From: Streptococcus cristatus
GTDB taxonomy: Bacteria; Bacillota; Bacilli; Lactobacillales; Streptococcaceae
Length of the DNA stretch: 64,000 nucleotides
NCBI RefSeq assembly: GCF_008369405.1
Contig: NZ_VSJJ01000001.1
Span: forward strand, 246,523-310,522
Direction of reading: 5' to 3'
The position numbers and the translations under genes were made by a program. This document shows positions 19,141 through 29,409 of this stretch, piece by piece; within the stretch, counting starts at the first letter, position 1, and every line of letters begins with the position of its first letter. The notes under the pieces were generated by a model that had not been told where the DNA came from, searched no databases, and saw nothing but the letters and a program-made list of their open reading frames with translations.

Positions 19141-19154
19141 AGTAAATTTTTACT
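19141..19154. promoter_or_regulatory. Putative GalR operator 1
   Basis: AGTAAA-TT-TTTACT, a palindrome with perfect 6-bp arms, just upstream of the galK -35 box in the galK-galR intergenic region. The symmetry suits a LacI-family dimer, although the central CG typical of many LacI-family sites is absent. Confidence 0.5.
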
Positions 19155-19165
19155 TAATAAATCAA

Positions 19166-19183
19166 TTAGCTAATATTTACTAA
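19166..19183. promoter_or_regulatory. Putative GalR operator 2
   Basis: TTAG-(10 nt)-CTAA with an inner TAA/TTA match; its TTTACTAA half resembles operator 1. It lies just upstream of the galR -35 box, so one regulator could act on both divergent promoters. Confidence 0.4.
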
Positions 19184-19191
19184 ATTCCTCT

Positions 19192-19220
19192 TTGTTATTT
19201 ACTTGTTTTTGAGGTATAAT
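19192..19220 (+). promoter_or_regulatory. galR promoter
   Basis: TTGTTA (19192-19197), 17-nt spacer, TATAAT (19215-19220), followed by an AGGAG ribosome site before the galR ATG. Confidence 0.7.
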
Positions 19221-19240
19221 AGCCCATATAAGACAAATAG

Positions 19241-20251
<1,011 letters not shown>

Positions 20252-20266
20252 TAGAAAAAAGAACTT

Positions 20267-21202
20267 ATGAAAACCTACGAACAATTATTTACCATTCTCA
20301 GCCAAGCTGACGATTATGTCAACGGAGAAAGTCTGGCTCAGACATTGGGCATTTCCAGGACCTCCATTTGGAAGGCCATTCAGCGCTTGGAAAAAGAAGG
20401 AATCAAGATTGATTCCGTAAAAAACCGTGGCTATAAGCTCAAAGTAGGGGATTTACTAATCCCAGAAATCATTGAAAAAAAGGCACCTATCAAGGTTTCC
20501 TTCAACCCCAATTGCCAATCTACTCAGATAGATGCCAAAGCAGGTCTGGAAGCAGGCGGCGAAGCCAATATCCTCTATCTAGCTGCTGCTCAATCCGCTG
20601 GTCGCGGTCGCTTCGGCCGAGATTTTTTCTCTCCAAAACAGGGCGGCTTTTATATGTCCCTCCATCTCAAGCCCAACCTGCCTTTTGAGCAAATTCCTTC
20701 CTATACCATTCTGACAGCAGGGGCTATTTATAAGGCAGTCAAAAATTTGACCCTCATGGATGTGGACATCAAGTGGGTCAATGATATCTACTACAAAAAT
20801 AAGAAAATTGCTGGCATTTTGACCGAGGCCACTACTTCAATTGAAACTGGCCTCGTCACAGATGTTATTATCGGAGTTGGTTTTAATTTTTGCATTAGTG
20901 ACTTCCCCAAGGAACTGCAAAATAAGGCTGGATCGCTCTTTAGCGCCCCAGCTCCCATCACCAGGAATGAATTGATTGCCGAAATTTGGACCTGCTTCTT
21001 CGAAAGTGACCCAGAGGAGCTCATTTACCTTTACAAGAAGCACTCCCTGGTCCTTGGTCGCCAAGTAAGTTTCCAACAAAATAATCAAACCTATAAAGGA
21101 ATTGCCAGCGATATCTCGGACAGTGGCCAACTTCTAGTCCAGTTGGAGAACGACCAAAAAATCTGGCTCAACAGTGGAGAAATTTCTCTGACTAGCTGGT
21201 AA
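20267..21202 (+). CDS. birA: Biotin operon repressor / biotin-protein ligase BirA
   Basis: 311-residue protein. The N-terminal winged helix (about 1-65, SLAQTLGISRTSIWKAIQRL) is joined to a biotin-protein ligase domain. The biotinyl-AMP motif GRGRFGRDFFSP is at about 114-125, and KWVNDIYY (about 168-175) carries the catalytic Lys. It attaches biotin to acetyl-CoA carboxylase and can repress biotin genes. It lies 15 nt after galR with only a weak ribosome site and ends at a strong bidirectional terminator. Confidence 0.94.
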   Translation: MKTYEQLFTILSQADDYVNGESLAQTLGISRTSIWKAIQRLEKEGIKIDSVKNRGYKLKVGDLLIPEIIEKKAPIKVSFNPNCQSTQIDAKAGLEAGGEANILYLAAAQSAGRGRFGRDFFSPKQGGFYMSLHLKPNLPFEQIPSYTILTAGAIYKAVKNLTLMDVDIKWVNDIYYKNKKIAGILTEATTSIETGLVTDVIIGVGFNFCISDFPKELQNKAGSLFSAPAPITRNELIAEIWTCFFESDPEELIYLYKKHSLVLGRQVSFQQNNQTYKGIASDISDSGQLLVQLENDQKIWLNSGEISLTSW

Positions 21203-21222
21203 TCTACCTAAAATTGCATTTA

Positions 21223-21255
21223 AAAAGCACTTGATGGTCCATTTCAAGTGCTTTT
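21223..21255. terminator. Bidirectional terminator between birA and the DUF59 gene
   Basis: AAAAGCACTTGA and TTCAAGTGCTTTT make a 12 bp stem around an 8-nt loop with T/A runs at both sides. It serves birA on plus and the DUF59 gene on minus. Confidence 0.85.
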
Positions 21256-21285
21256 CTGTATAGTCTTTCTTCAAGTATGATGTCG

Positions 21286-21624
21286 CTATTTAATTCCCAA
21301 AGCAATCCGAGCATAGCGGCTCATCTTTTCTACCGTCCAAGCTGGGTACCAAACCAACTTAACATCAGTCTTAGTAACCTCTGGAACATCTGACATAGCA
21401 TCATAGATCTGGTCAGTCAGAAGATCCGCCAAAGGGCATCCCATGGTTGTCAGGGTCATATCAATTTCTGTTTCTCCAGTGGTCTCATCAAAACGGATTT
21501 CATAGATTAAACCTAAATTAACAATATCAATCCCCAGCTCTGGATCGATGACCTGCTCCAAGCTCTCCAAAATCCGCGTTTTAATCTTTTCAACTTCTTC
21601 AGGGCTGTATTTTTTTTCTGACAT
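21286..21624 (-). CDS. DUF59 / MIP18 family iron-sulfur cluster assembly protein
   Basis: 112-residue SufT/PaaD-like protein. The conserved VIDPELGIDIVNLGLIYEI (about 21-39) and the TTMGCPLADLL segment with one Cys (about 61-71) identify the family, which helps mature Fe-S proteins. A strong AAGGAGG ribosome site precedes the ATG. It is downstream of rpoD on the same strand (122-nt gap, no clear terminator between). Confidence 0.88.
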   Translation of the reverse strand: MSEKKYSPEEVEKIKTRILESLEQVIDPELGIDIVNLGLIYEIRFDETTGETEIDMTLTTMGCPLADLLTDQIYDAMSDVPEVTKTDVKLVWYPAWTVEKMSRYARIALGIK

Positions 21625-21746
21625 GCATATCCTCCTTATAGATATGGCAAAAGTTCACATTAACTTGAGGGGCTTTTATTTTCAGCTAGAATTGCCGACT
21701 TTACACTTCCTACTGAAGGATTCCTGCCCCCCTTGCTCTTCGTTTC

Positions 21747-22859
<1,113 letters not shown>

Positions 22860-22861
22860 AC

Positions 22862-24643
22862 CTACTCCATTCTTCTTTTTTGTGCGATAAAGCGCTCCAC
22901 CTCTAATATAGCGGCATCGTCATCTCCAGTATGCAAAGCTTCTCGAACCTTTTTGCTAATCAGCTGATTATTCTTTCGAAGCAATTCGCGTTCCCTAGTC
23001 AGCTCAACTTCTGCCAATTCTCCATCTTCCATCTCCTCTGGCAAATCTTCCTCCAACATCCGATACCAAAGTTGCTGGACTCTTTCTGGTAAGCTAGATA
23101 AATCCTGCGAAGTCACTTCACCATTGGTCAGTAAAAGCTCGTATAGCTCCTGCAATTCCGCCGTATCAAAGGCAAAATCTGTACGAAGCCGATAGCTATT
23201 TAAAACCAGCGGATTATGTACCATACGATAGAGGATATGGATTTCCGCCTTTATCAGCCGTGATAGCTGTTTAGACAGCGGAAGATCTACCAGTACAGGT
23301 CTTCTTAGAGATTCCGACTGCTGCCCACTTCGACTACTTCGTTCAGTCAAACGACTATTGTTAACCGTATTCTCTACCTGCTGGTAATCAAAATCTGGCA
23401 GCAACTCAGCCAACATATAAATATAGGAATTCTGAGCTGTAATAGATTGCGTCTGAGCAATAATAGGCGCCATTCGCTCTACAAATTCAATCTGAGCCTG
23501 CAAATTTTCAATATTATCCGGCTTGAGATAACGCAAAAGGAACTCTACATCACTAATTCGCGTTTTGGTCAGAAATTGTCGCAATTCCTCGGCAGAATTT
23601 TTAGCAATAAATTCATCTGGATCCATATTGTCAGGAAAGGATACAATTTCTACCGACATATCCCGTATCTCCTCTAAAGCCTTGGCTGTCGCAGCCTGAC
23701 CAGCCCTGTCTCCATCATAAGTCAGAATGATCTTCTTGCAATACTTACGCAGATGCTGGACATGCTCAGGTGTCAGAGCTGTTCCCATAGATGCGACTGC
23801 ATTTTCAACTCCAGCCCGATAGGCCGCAATCACATCCATGAAGCCCTCCATCAGATAGACCTCATGGCTCTTTTTAATCACCGGCTTGGCCTTATCCAGA
23901 TGATAAAGCTCATAGCTTTTATTAAAAATAGGGGTGCTGCGACTATTCTTATACTTAGCAGTCTGTGAACCAAGTTCCGAATCTTGCCAGATCCGACCAG
24001 AAAAGGCGACAACCTGACCCTTGTCATTGGTCAAAGGAAACATAATCCGGTTCTGAAAAGCATCGTAAACCAGATTATTCTCTGCCAAATTAAAAAGACC
24101 CGAGTTCATGATAGTGGACTCATCAAACTTACCAGCCATACTCTTATGAAGATAGTTGCCTTCATTGGGAGCCAGTCCGATTTGAAAATGCTTAATGACT
24201 TCATCCGTCAGCCCACGCTTGTAGAGATAAGCACGCGCTTCTTCTCCTATCTTGGTCGTCATCAGAACCGCATGGTAAAACTTCGCTGCTTCTGTATGAA
24301 TATCATAGAGCGCCTGATGCGGATGAGCCTGTCTCGGTCGATCTGCGCTAGCTCTCTCCATACCTAAGGAAATGCCCGCTCTGTCTGCGACAATCTGCAC
24401 AGCATCCATAAAGGATACGCCTCGGTAGTCCTCAATAAACTTGAAAACATCCCCCGACTTGCCACATCCAAAGCAGTGATAGAACTGCTTGTCCTCTACA
24501 ACATTGAAAGAGGGCGTCTTTTCGCCATGAAAGGGACAAAGTCCCAGAAAATTTCTCCCAGCCTTGGTCAAGGCTACTGTTTCTCCTATGACATCGACGA
24601 TATTGACACTATTTTTTATTTCAGAAATCATTTCTTTATCCAA
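22862..24643 (-). CDS. dnaG: DNA primase DnaG (TTG start)
   Basis: 593-residue primase making RNA primers at the replication fork. The N-terminal CHC2 zinc finger has CPFH and CFGC ligands within the first 65 residues, the Toprim domain (about 255-340) has [15 protein letters not shown] and [10 protein letters not shown], and the C-terminus binds DnaB. The start chosen is TTG at 24643 ([13 protein letters not shown]): TGGAGG lies 9 nt upstream and the N-terminus agrees with streptococcal DnaG. The ATG 24 nt further upstream would put that ribosome site inside the gene. Confidence 0.95.
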   Translation of the reverse strand: MDKEMISEIKNSVNIVDVIGETVALTKAGRNFLGLCPFHGEKTPSFNVVEDKQFYHCFGCGKSGDVFKFIEDYRGVSFMDAVQIVADRAGISLGMERASADRPRQAHPHQALYDIHTEAAKFYHAVLMTTKIGEEARAYLYKRGLTDEVIKHFQIGLAPNEGNYLHKSMAGKFDESTIMNSGLFNLAENNLVYDAFQNRIMFPLTNDKGQVVAFSGRIWQDSELGSQTAKYKNSRSTPIFNKSYELYHLDKAKPVIKKSHEVYLMEGFMDVIAAYRAGVENAVASMGTALTPEHVQHLRKYCKKIILTYDGDRAGQAATAKALEEIRDMSVEIVSFPDNMDPDEFIAKNSAEELRQFLTKTRISDVEFLLRYLKPDNIENLQAQIEFVERMAPIIAQTQSITAQNSYIYMLAELLPDFDYQQVENTVNNSRLTERSSRSGQQSESLRRPVLVDLPLSKQLSRLIKAEIHILYRMVHNPLVLNSYRLRTDFAFDTAELQELYELLLTNGEVTSQDLSSLPERVQQLWYRMLEEDLPEEMEDGELAEVELTRERELLRKNNQLISKKVREALHTGDDDAAILEVERFIAQKRRME

Positions 24644-24731
24644 TAGACAATACCTCCAATTTATCATAGAATATCACTCTATATTTTATAATAATTTGAC
24701 GCAAATGTAAAACATTTGATAGGCAAATGAC

Positions 24732-24760
24732 TTGAAATAATTGCTACTTTAAGCTATAAT
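24732..24760 (+). promoter_or_regulatory. mscL promoter
   Basis: TTGAAA (24732-24737), 17-nt spacer, TATAAT (24755-24760), then a GAAAGGA ribosome site before the mscL ATG. Confidence 0.75.
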
Positions 24761-24801
24761 ATAACCACAAATATTAAATTATTTTTTGAAAGGAAAAGAA
24801 A

Positions 24802-25188
24802 ATGTTAAAGGATCTTAAAGAATTTTTGCTACGAGGTAACGTGATTGACTTGGCAGTCGGGGTTATCATTGCGAATGCTTTCGGAGCAATCGTCAACTCA
24901 TTGATTACTGACGTTATCACTCCCCTCTTCCTCAACCCAATTTTGAAAGCTGCACAATTAGAGCAAATTTCTCAATTGAAATGGAACGGAGTAGCTTATG
25001 GTAACTTCTTGAGCGCCGTGATCAACTTCTTGGTAGTCGGTACTGTTCTCTTCTTCATCGTTAAGTCTGCTGAAAAAGCACAAAGCCTTGCTAAAAAGAA
25101 CGAAGAAGCTGCTGAAGAAGCACCAGCTGGACCAACAGAACTTGAAGTTCTGCAAGAAATCAAGAGCTTGCTTGAAAAACAAAACTAA
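24802..25188 (+). CDS. mscL: Large-conductance mechanosensitive channel MscL
   Basis: 128-residue membrane protein forming a homopentameric emergency release valve during hypo-osmotic shock. The amphipathic N-terminus (MLKDLKEFLLRGNVIDLAVG) leads into TM1 with the pore constriction (GVIIANAFGAIV). TM2 spans about residues 65-90, and a cytoplasmic helix rich in Glu/Lys closes the protein. It is monocistronic with its own promoter and terminator. Confidence 0.97.
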   Translation: MLKDLKEFLLRGNVIDLAVGVIIANAFGAIVNSLITDVITPLFLNPILKAAQLEQISQLKWNGVAYGNFLSAVINFLVVGTVLFFIVKSAEKAQSLAKKNEEAAEEAPAGPTELEVLQEIKSLLEKQN

Positions 25189-25194
25189 TATCCA

Positions 25195-25225
25195 AACAGC
25201 ACTGAAAAAATCAGTGCTGTTTTTA
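25195..25225 (+). terminator. mscL terminator
   Basis: AACAGCACTGA / TCAGTGCTGTT, an 11 bp perfect stem followed by TTTT. Confidence 0.9.
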
Positions 25226-25246
25226 TTATGTGCTTCCCATTCAAAA

Positions 25247-25270
25247 GAAAAAAACAGCCAAATCGGCTGC
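25247..25270 (-). terminator. rpsU terminator
   Basis: On the minus strand GCAGCC-GATTT-GGCTGT (6 bp with one G-U) followed by a T run (plus-strand A run 25247-25254), 17 nt after the rpsU stop. Confidence 0.7.
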
Positions 25271-25286
25271 TTTCTCATTCTATTTA

Positions 25287-25463
25287 TTAGAATTTTTTAC
25301 GTTTACGAGCTGCTTCTGATTTGCGTTTGCGTTTTACAGAAGGTTTTTCATAGAATTCACGTTTGCGTGTTTCTTGAAGAGTACCAGCTTTAGTAACCGC
25401 ACGTTTGAAACGACGAAGAGCATCGTCAAGAGATTCATTCTTACGTACTACTGTTTTTGACAT
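25287..25463 (-). CDS. rpsU: Small ribosomal subunit protein bS21
   Basis: 58-residue, very basic protein ([19 protein letters not shown] to AARKRKKF) of the 30S subunit, acting in translation initiation. The ATG at 25463 is preceded by AGGGAG and matches the usual N-terminus; an upstream ATG would add 8 residues and cover the ribosome site. It has its own strong promoter and is separate from dnaG-rpoD. Confidence 0.97.
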
Positions 25464-25497
25464 TTTTTTCACTCCCTTCAAGTCCAAAATCTATATA

Positions 25498-25526
25498 ATG
25501 ATACCACATATAGAAAGTCGTGTCAA
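25498..25526 (-). promoter_or_regulatory. rpsU promoter
   Basis: On the minus strand consensus TTGACA (25521-25526), 17-nt spacer, TATCAT (25498-25503), with TG upstream of the -10 box. Confidence 0.8.
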
Positions 25527-25667
25527 GTATTTTATGTCATTCGTATGTGTCTGAATTTTTGAGGTTTCAAAACATATTGCTAGCGGAAATACTTAACTAT
25601 CAGGTTTTACCCAATTTTTGAAAAGTTACGAAAACCAACTGTCTCAAAATAACAGCTGGTTTTTACT

Positions 25668-26351
25668 TTACAAGGTCTTTCGTTTTTTAGCTTCTTTCGA
25701 GAGGGAAATATTCTTAATTTTCTCATGGCGTAAGAAGCGTTGGATGAGGCGCTGGTCGCTTACATCTGCTTTCAAATCAACCACGTAGTCCAACTTGATA
25801 AACTTATTGTCAACGGACTGGACAGAGGTCAACTCAAAGCTTTTGCAGGCTGTTTCAAAGATTGCTTCAAAAAGGACTTCATAGTCTAATTCAGCTGGAA
25901 TCTGAATTTGTACATAACGTCTGGTTTGACTAACCGAACTAAAACCCATCTTTTCAAAGAGCAACCAAAAGAAGGAAATGAGGAGCGTGAAAAAAACTCC
26001 TAGAGTTAAGAAACCCATTCCTGTCGTAATCCCAATCGCTGTCGCCATAAAGATAGTCAAAAGTTCTTTAGATCCTCCTGCTGCTGATCTGAAACGAATC
26101 AAACTGAATGTTCCTGCTACAGCGACACTGGTGCCCAGATTTCCATTTACCAAGAAAATGATAATGGAGATAATAGCTGGCAAGAGAGACAGCGTGATGA
26201 CAAACTCTTTGGTATAAATAGTTTGGTGCTTATAGACCTTGGCCAAAATGAATCCCAACATCAAGCCAGTCACGAGGGAGGCTATTAGAGCTAGAGGGTT
26301 AACCTTGACTTCAGCCGAAGAATAGATACTGTTAAATAGTTGTGTAATCAT
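25668..26351 (-). CDS. DUF4956 family membrane protein
   Basis: 227-residue protein with about four membrane helices in the first 140 residues (SLVTGLMLGFILAKVY, LSLLPAIISIIIFLV, GTFSLIRFRS, MGFLTLGVFFTLLISFFWLL). The conserved GTFSLIRFRSAAGGSKELL loop is typical of DUF4956. A soluble C-terminal alpha/beta domain (about 150-227) follows. DUF4956 proteins commonly sit next to VTC-domain proteins, as here (11 nt after the VTC gene), and are thought to take part in polyphosphate or a related polymer-linked process; no biochemical role is shown. Its operon promoter carries BlaI-like operators. Confidence 0.85.
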   Translation of the reverse strand: MITQLFNSIYSSAEVKVNPLALIASLVTGLMLGFILAKVYKHQTIYTKEFVITLSLLPAIISIIIFLVNGNLGTSVAVAGTFSLIRFRSAAGGSKELLTIFMATAIGITTGMGFLTLGVFFTLLISFFWLLFEKMGFSSVSQTRRYVQIQIPAELDYEVLFEAIFETACKSFELTSVQSVDNKFIKLDYVVDLKADVSDQRLIQRFLRHEKIKNISLSKEAKKRKTL

Positions 26352-26362
26352 TGTTTCTCTCC

Positions 26363-27093
26363 TTAAACCTTGGCGGCTTGAGGAATCAATTCTTTAGATT
26401 TTAGATAGGCTTTGCCGTATTTTGAGAAGGACTGATCTTCAAGGCCGTATTTGTTCAAAATTTCTGACATCCACTGAGGATATTCCCCTGGAACCTTGAT
26501 TTCCATAATCACCATATCCTCTTCTAATAGTGGATATCCGTGGCGACCTGAAGTCAAGTCTACATCATAATCACGGAAGCGGATATTTGAATCAATCGTC
26601 ACACGAACTTTTTTGTCCTCTGAGCCCTTCATCGAGTAACGGTCATAGCTAATCACCATTTTCGGTTTTAAGCCTGCATAACGCTCCTGCAACAGCTCCA
26701 CTTCTGTCTTGACCCGCTCATCGGAAATAGTCTGGTCTGCAAGTCCCTTCTCAATATAATTAACGACTGAAGTTAGATTTGAAACAAGTCGATATTTGAA
26801 ACCAACGTCCTCAGACTTTTCTTGATTTCCAAAAATACCTGACTATCCTTTGTTGGCTTCGCTGCATAAGTCCGCATCCGTAGCTTTTCACGACCACCTC
26901 TTCTAGCAATCGAATCTTGGATCATTTGAAAATAATCATTGTCAAAATAGATATTTGAAATGGTAGAAGTTGCGTAATCATCTGGAATGAGGTAAGCATG
27001 CATTTCACCTTCTAAGCGAGCCAAGGTTACACGATCTAAGATGTACTTTGTTTCAACACGTTGGAAGTTAGTTTGGATTTGTTTTTGTTTCAT
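26363..27093 (-). pseudogene. VTC-domain protein, disrupted by a single-base frameshift
   Basis: The N-terminal frame runs from the ATG at 27093 (AAAGGAG ribosome site) to a stop at 26773, and the rest of the domain continues in another frame to 26363. Adding one A in the AAGAAAAG tract at 26817-26823 restores a single 243-residue frame. Conserved VTC tunnel residues are present on both sides: RVETKY, LRMRTY and FLEIKK before; ISYDRYS, RVTIDSNIRFRD, VIMEIKV and FSKYGKAY after. VTC domains make polyphosphate from ATP in eukaryotes; the bacterial stand-alone versions are uncharacterised. It is first gene of an operon with DUF4956. The break could be a recent mutation or a sequencing error. Confidence 0.85.
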
Positions 27094-27111
27094 TTGTATT
27101 CTCCTTTTGTT

Positions 27112-27123
27112 CTACAAATGTAG
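27112..27123. promoter_or_regulatory. BlaI-like operator 1 (VTC operon)
   Basis: CTACA-AA-TGTAG, with perfect 5-bp arms, 19 nt upstream of the VTC start and next to its ribosome site. It matches the TACA/TGTA pattern bound by BlaI/MecI repressors. Confidence 0.6.
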
Positions 27124-27198
27124 TTTGTGGTTTTAAAAGAAAGAGAGCCCTTGCTCTACTATTTTCTACTTTCCGGACAGTATTTTCAAAATTTTATT

Positions 27199-27210
27199 CT
27201 ACATTTGTAG
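27199..27210. promoter_or_regulatory. BlaI-like operator 2 (VTC operon)
   Basis: CTACA-TT-TGTAG, perfect arms, just downstream of the predicted -10 box of the VTC operon. Confidence 0.6.
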
Positions 27211-27214
27211 TTTA

Positions 27215-27243
27215 TAGTTACATTCTACACTTGTAGTTTTCAA
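27215..27243 (-). promoter_or_regulatory. VTC-DUF4956 promoter with BlaI-like operator 3 in the spacer
   Basis: On the minus strand TTGAAA (27238-27243), 17-nt spacer, TAACTA (27215-27220). The spacer contains CTACA-CT-TGTAG (27225-27236), the third copy of the palindrome. A repressor bound there would block polymerase directly. Confidence 0.5.
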
Positions 27244-27332
27244 AAGTAAAGGGGAAAATTACTAAAATTAAAAAAACTTTAAAATTTACCTCAATTTATG
27301 AGTTGAAGACTAGATTTTACCAAAAATAAAGA

Positions 27333-27385
27333 TAAAAAAATTCTACCAATCACTGCTTCTTTCAAGAAAGTCTGATTGGTAGAAT
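27333..27385 (-). terminator. blaR1-like gene terminator
   Basis: On the minus strand a 13 bp stem ATTCTACCAATCA / TGATTGGTAGAAT around a 20-nt loop that can itself pair (CTTTC/GAAAG), followed by TTTTTTT. It starts 8 nt after the stop. Confidence 0.85.
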
Positions 27386-27392
27386 CTTTTAT

Positions 27393-28904
27393 CTAATCGT
27401 CATCGTCATCATCATCGTCGTCACCGTCTTTATCATCGTCACTATCTTTATCCTTACTCTTTGAGGAGCTAGTTTGAGCAGGAGGTTGGACAGGTGCTGT
27501 ACTGGTGCTTGTATTTGAATTTGTCACAGTATTGGTCGCAGGAGTCGGCGAGCTAACACTTCCCGTCTGACCTGCATTCCCATTCCCACTTCCACTATCA
27601 GCTGGAGTCGCTGCAGAAGATGAAGATGGAATAACCTCTTTTTCAACTGTTACTGTCTTTTCGACAATGGTATGCTGCTTGGATTGGACGACTTTTCCAG
27701 TCTTGGCATTGACAAGCATCTCATGGGCCGTCTGTCCGTGTGAAAAGAGAATCTTATAATTGCCTTTCTCACGTGAAATCTGCACATCCTTAATGTCCTT
27801 TTCAGCCAGAGAAAGTTCCTTCAAAACTGTTTCTAAGGCCTGACGCTGACTAAGTCCTTCCGCTTTCTTAGACTCTAAGACAAGTTTACTATCTTGTGCG
27901 ACTGGATTTTCTAAGGCAAAGGCCGAGCTAGTCAAGAGCAAAAGTAGAGGAACTGCTACTAGGAAAGAAGCAGACAGGAACTTTTTCGGCAGGCAGTGGT
28001 CCATAATACCAATAATTCGCCGCTTAAGATTAAACTTATACGAGTAAAAACAAGTCGTCAAAGCAATCGGAGTCTTCTTACTACGATCGATCATCGTCAG
28101 AATAGTCTCACCATAAAAAGTTCGATAAGCTGTGTCTTTTTTACTCAGAACATCGTAATCACAGTACATTTCTCCTGCTTCCTGAGTTTCCCGACAAGCA
28201 AAACCAACCACTGGATTAAACCAATGCAGGCTCTTAGCCAAAATTGCAAAAAGGTTAATCAAGACATCCCGATGCTGATAATGGGTCAACTCATGCTGAA
28301 AAATCAGCTGAAGTTCCTCCTCCGTATAGTCCAGCTCAGGTAGCACAATCAAAATCTCCCTGAAACCGAGCAACATTGGACTCTGTGTCATAGGGTAGTG
28401 AAGCAAGCGAATCTTGCTTTTAACACCCATCTTTTCTTTGATCAAATGCAACTGGAACAAAGTTTCTTCGTCCGCAACCTCTGTCCCCCAACGTTGCAAC
28501 ATCTTTTTGAAACGGATATAAGAATAGGCATATTTCCCTAGGCTAAATGCACAACCAAGCAGCCAGATGATAAAGAATATTTCAAACCAAGGCAGACCTA
28601 GAAAAGACTCCCAGAGATTGGCCTGGCTAGCTTTTTCGGTTACTTGAGAGACAGCTTGCCCTCCGCCTGTCTGGCTAGCTCTAACGACTGTCTGAACACT
28701 TGCCCCAGTACTCAGGAGAATAAAGCCAGAACCGAACTGGGGACGGAATGGGAACAGAAAACTCAGCAAGATTAAAAACCAGATAAAATACTTGACCTTG
28801 ACTGAAATTTTGGTCTTAAGGGCTGTAAAAAGCGGGCTCAGCAGCAGAACCAAAATCGACGTTGATAGACTGGTTAAGAGGAAAGACAAAAGCAACCGTT
28901 TCAT
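27393..28904 (-). CDS. BlaR1/MecR1-type M56 membrane peptidase with PepSY-like segment and Asp-rich tail
   Basis: 503-residue protein. Three N-terminal helices lie at about 5-27, 38-54 and 106-126. A cytoplasmic zinc-peptidase domain has HELTH at 204-208 and EAGEMYCDYDVL (about 242-253). A fourth helix at about 308-330 follows. Outside the membrane, instead of the penicillin-binding domain of BlaR1, there is a PepSY-like segment (about 350-410), a Ser/Thr/Pro/Asn-rich linker and a tail ending in nine Asp (481-503). Family members sense a signal and cleave a BlaI-type repressor. It follows the blaI-like gene by 15 nt. The ligand is unlikely to be a beta-lactam. Confidence 0.85.
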   Translation of the reverse strand: MKRLLLSFLLTSLSTSILVLLLSPLFTALKTKISVKVKYFIWFLILLSFLFPFRPQFGSGFILLSTGASVQTVVRASQTGGGQAVSQVTEKASQANLWESFLGLPWFEIFFIIWLLGCAFSLGKYAYSYIRFKKMLQRWGTEVADEETLFQLHLIKEKMGVKSKIRLLHYPMTQSPMLLGFREILIVLPELDYTEEELQLIFQHELTHYQHRDVLINLFAILAKSLHWFNPVVGFACRETQEAGEMYCDYDVLSKKDTAYRTFYGETILTMIDRSKKTPIALTTCFYSYKFNLKRRIIGIMDHCLPKKFLSASFLVAVPLLLLLTSSAFALENPVAQDSKLVLESKKAEGLSQRQALETVLKELSLAEKDIKDVQISREKGNYKILFSHGQTAHEMLVNAKTGKVVQSKQHTIVEKTVTVEKEVIPSSSSAATPADSGSGNGNAGQTGSVSSPTPATNTVTNSNTSTSTAPVQPPAQTSSSKSKDKDSDDDKDGDDDDDDDDD

Positions 28905-28919
28905 GGCTGCTACCTTATC

Positions 28920-29297
28920 TTACTCTTTCTGATTCAGCAAATTGCGTAGCTCATCCAGCTCATTTTCTGAAAAAGAATTGGACGAAAAGAGGGTCTTGAC
29001 AAAGCCACCCATGGAATGTCCGCTATAGCGCTTCAAAAAGTCTGACGTTTCTACCTCTAGGTACTCATCTTCCGAAATTAAGGCCGTGTACTGCCTTTCA
29101 CGCCCCTTGCGGACACTTTCTAAAAAGCCCTTTTCCGTCAAGCGAGCCAGAACTGTCAACAAGGTCTGAGGTTTCCAATGATTATCTTCACCCAGCTTTT
29201 CCATAATTTGAGCAGAAGTCGTTGGATTTGGCAGGTGCCAAATAATCTTTAAGATGGCAAATTCACCATCTGGTAAACGTTTAATTGAATTATTCAT
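28920..29297 (-). CDS. BlaI/MecI-family (CopY-type) transcriptional repressor
   Basis: 125-residue winged-helix repressor (MNNSIKRLPDGEFAILKIIW; LTVLARLTEKGFL; VRKGRERQYTALIS) with a helical C-terminal dimerisation arm, normally inactivated by cleavage by its partner M56 peptidase. The ATG at 29297 was chosen over an upstream ATG 66 nt earlier because the conserved family start is MNNSIKRLPD-like and the promoter lies between. No CxCx4CxC copper motif is present at the C-terminus, so it is not CopY proper. A BlaI-like operator overlaps its own promoter. Confidence 0.88.
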   Translation of the reverse strand: MNNSIKRLPDGEFAILKIIWHLPNPTTSAQIMEKLGEDNHWKPQTLLTVLARLTEKGFLESVRKGRERQYTALISEDEYLEVETSDFLKRYSGHSMGGFVKTLFSSNSFSENELDELRNLLNQKE

Positions 29298-29334
29298 TAT
29301 ATTTCCATACTTTCTAAAGTCTTCTTCTAATTTT

Positions 29335-29363
29335 ATTCTACATATGTCTAATAAAAAAGTCAA
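29335..29363 (-). promoter_or_regulatory. blaI-like promoter with overlapping operator
   Basis: On the minus strand TTGACT (29358-29363), 17-nt spacer, TAGAAT (29335-29340). The sequence AGACATATGTAG (29338-29349) covers the -10 side of the spacer and has the same TACA/TGT-type symmetry as the three copies upstream of the VTC gene, pointing to autoregulation. Confidence 0.65.
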
Positions 29364-29375
29364 TCATTATGTAAA

Positions 29376-29408
29376 AAAAGAGCTGGAAATCGCTATTTTC
29401 CGCTCCTT
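29376..29408 (-). terminator. Terminator after the DUF1304 gene
   Basis: On the minus strand GAGCGGAAA and TTTCC-A-GCTC pair with one bulge and are followed by a run of seven T. Confidence 0.65.
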
Positions 29409-29409
29409 T

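Noticed and set aside
26810..26830. Programmed -1 frameshifting to join the two VTC frames
   Set aside because: The site AAG-AAA-AGT would need re-pairing of Lys tRNA on GAA after slipping, the A run is only four long, and no downstream stem is evident. A simple deletion or sequencing error is more likely.
27393..29297. Beta-lactam resistance regulator (BlaR1-BlaI)
   Set aside because: The sensor lacks a penicillin-binding domain and no beta-lactamase or extra PBP gene is near; only the M56 and repressor parts are shared.
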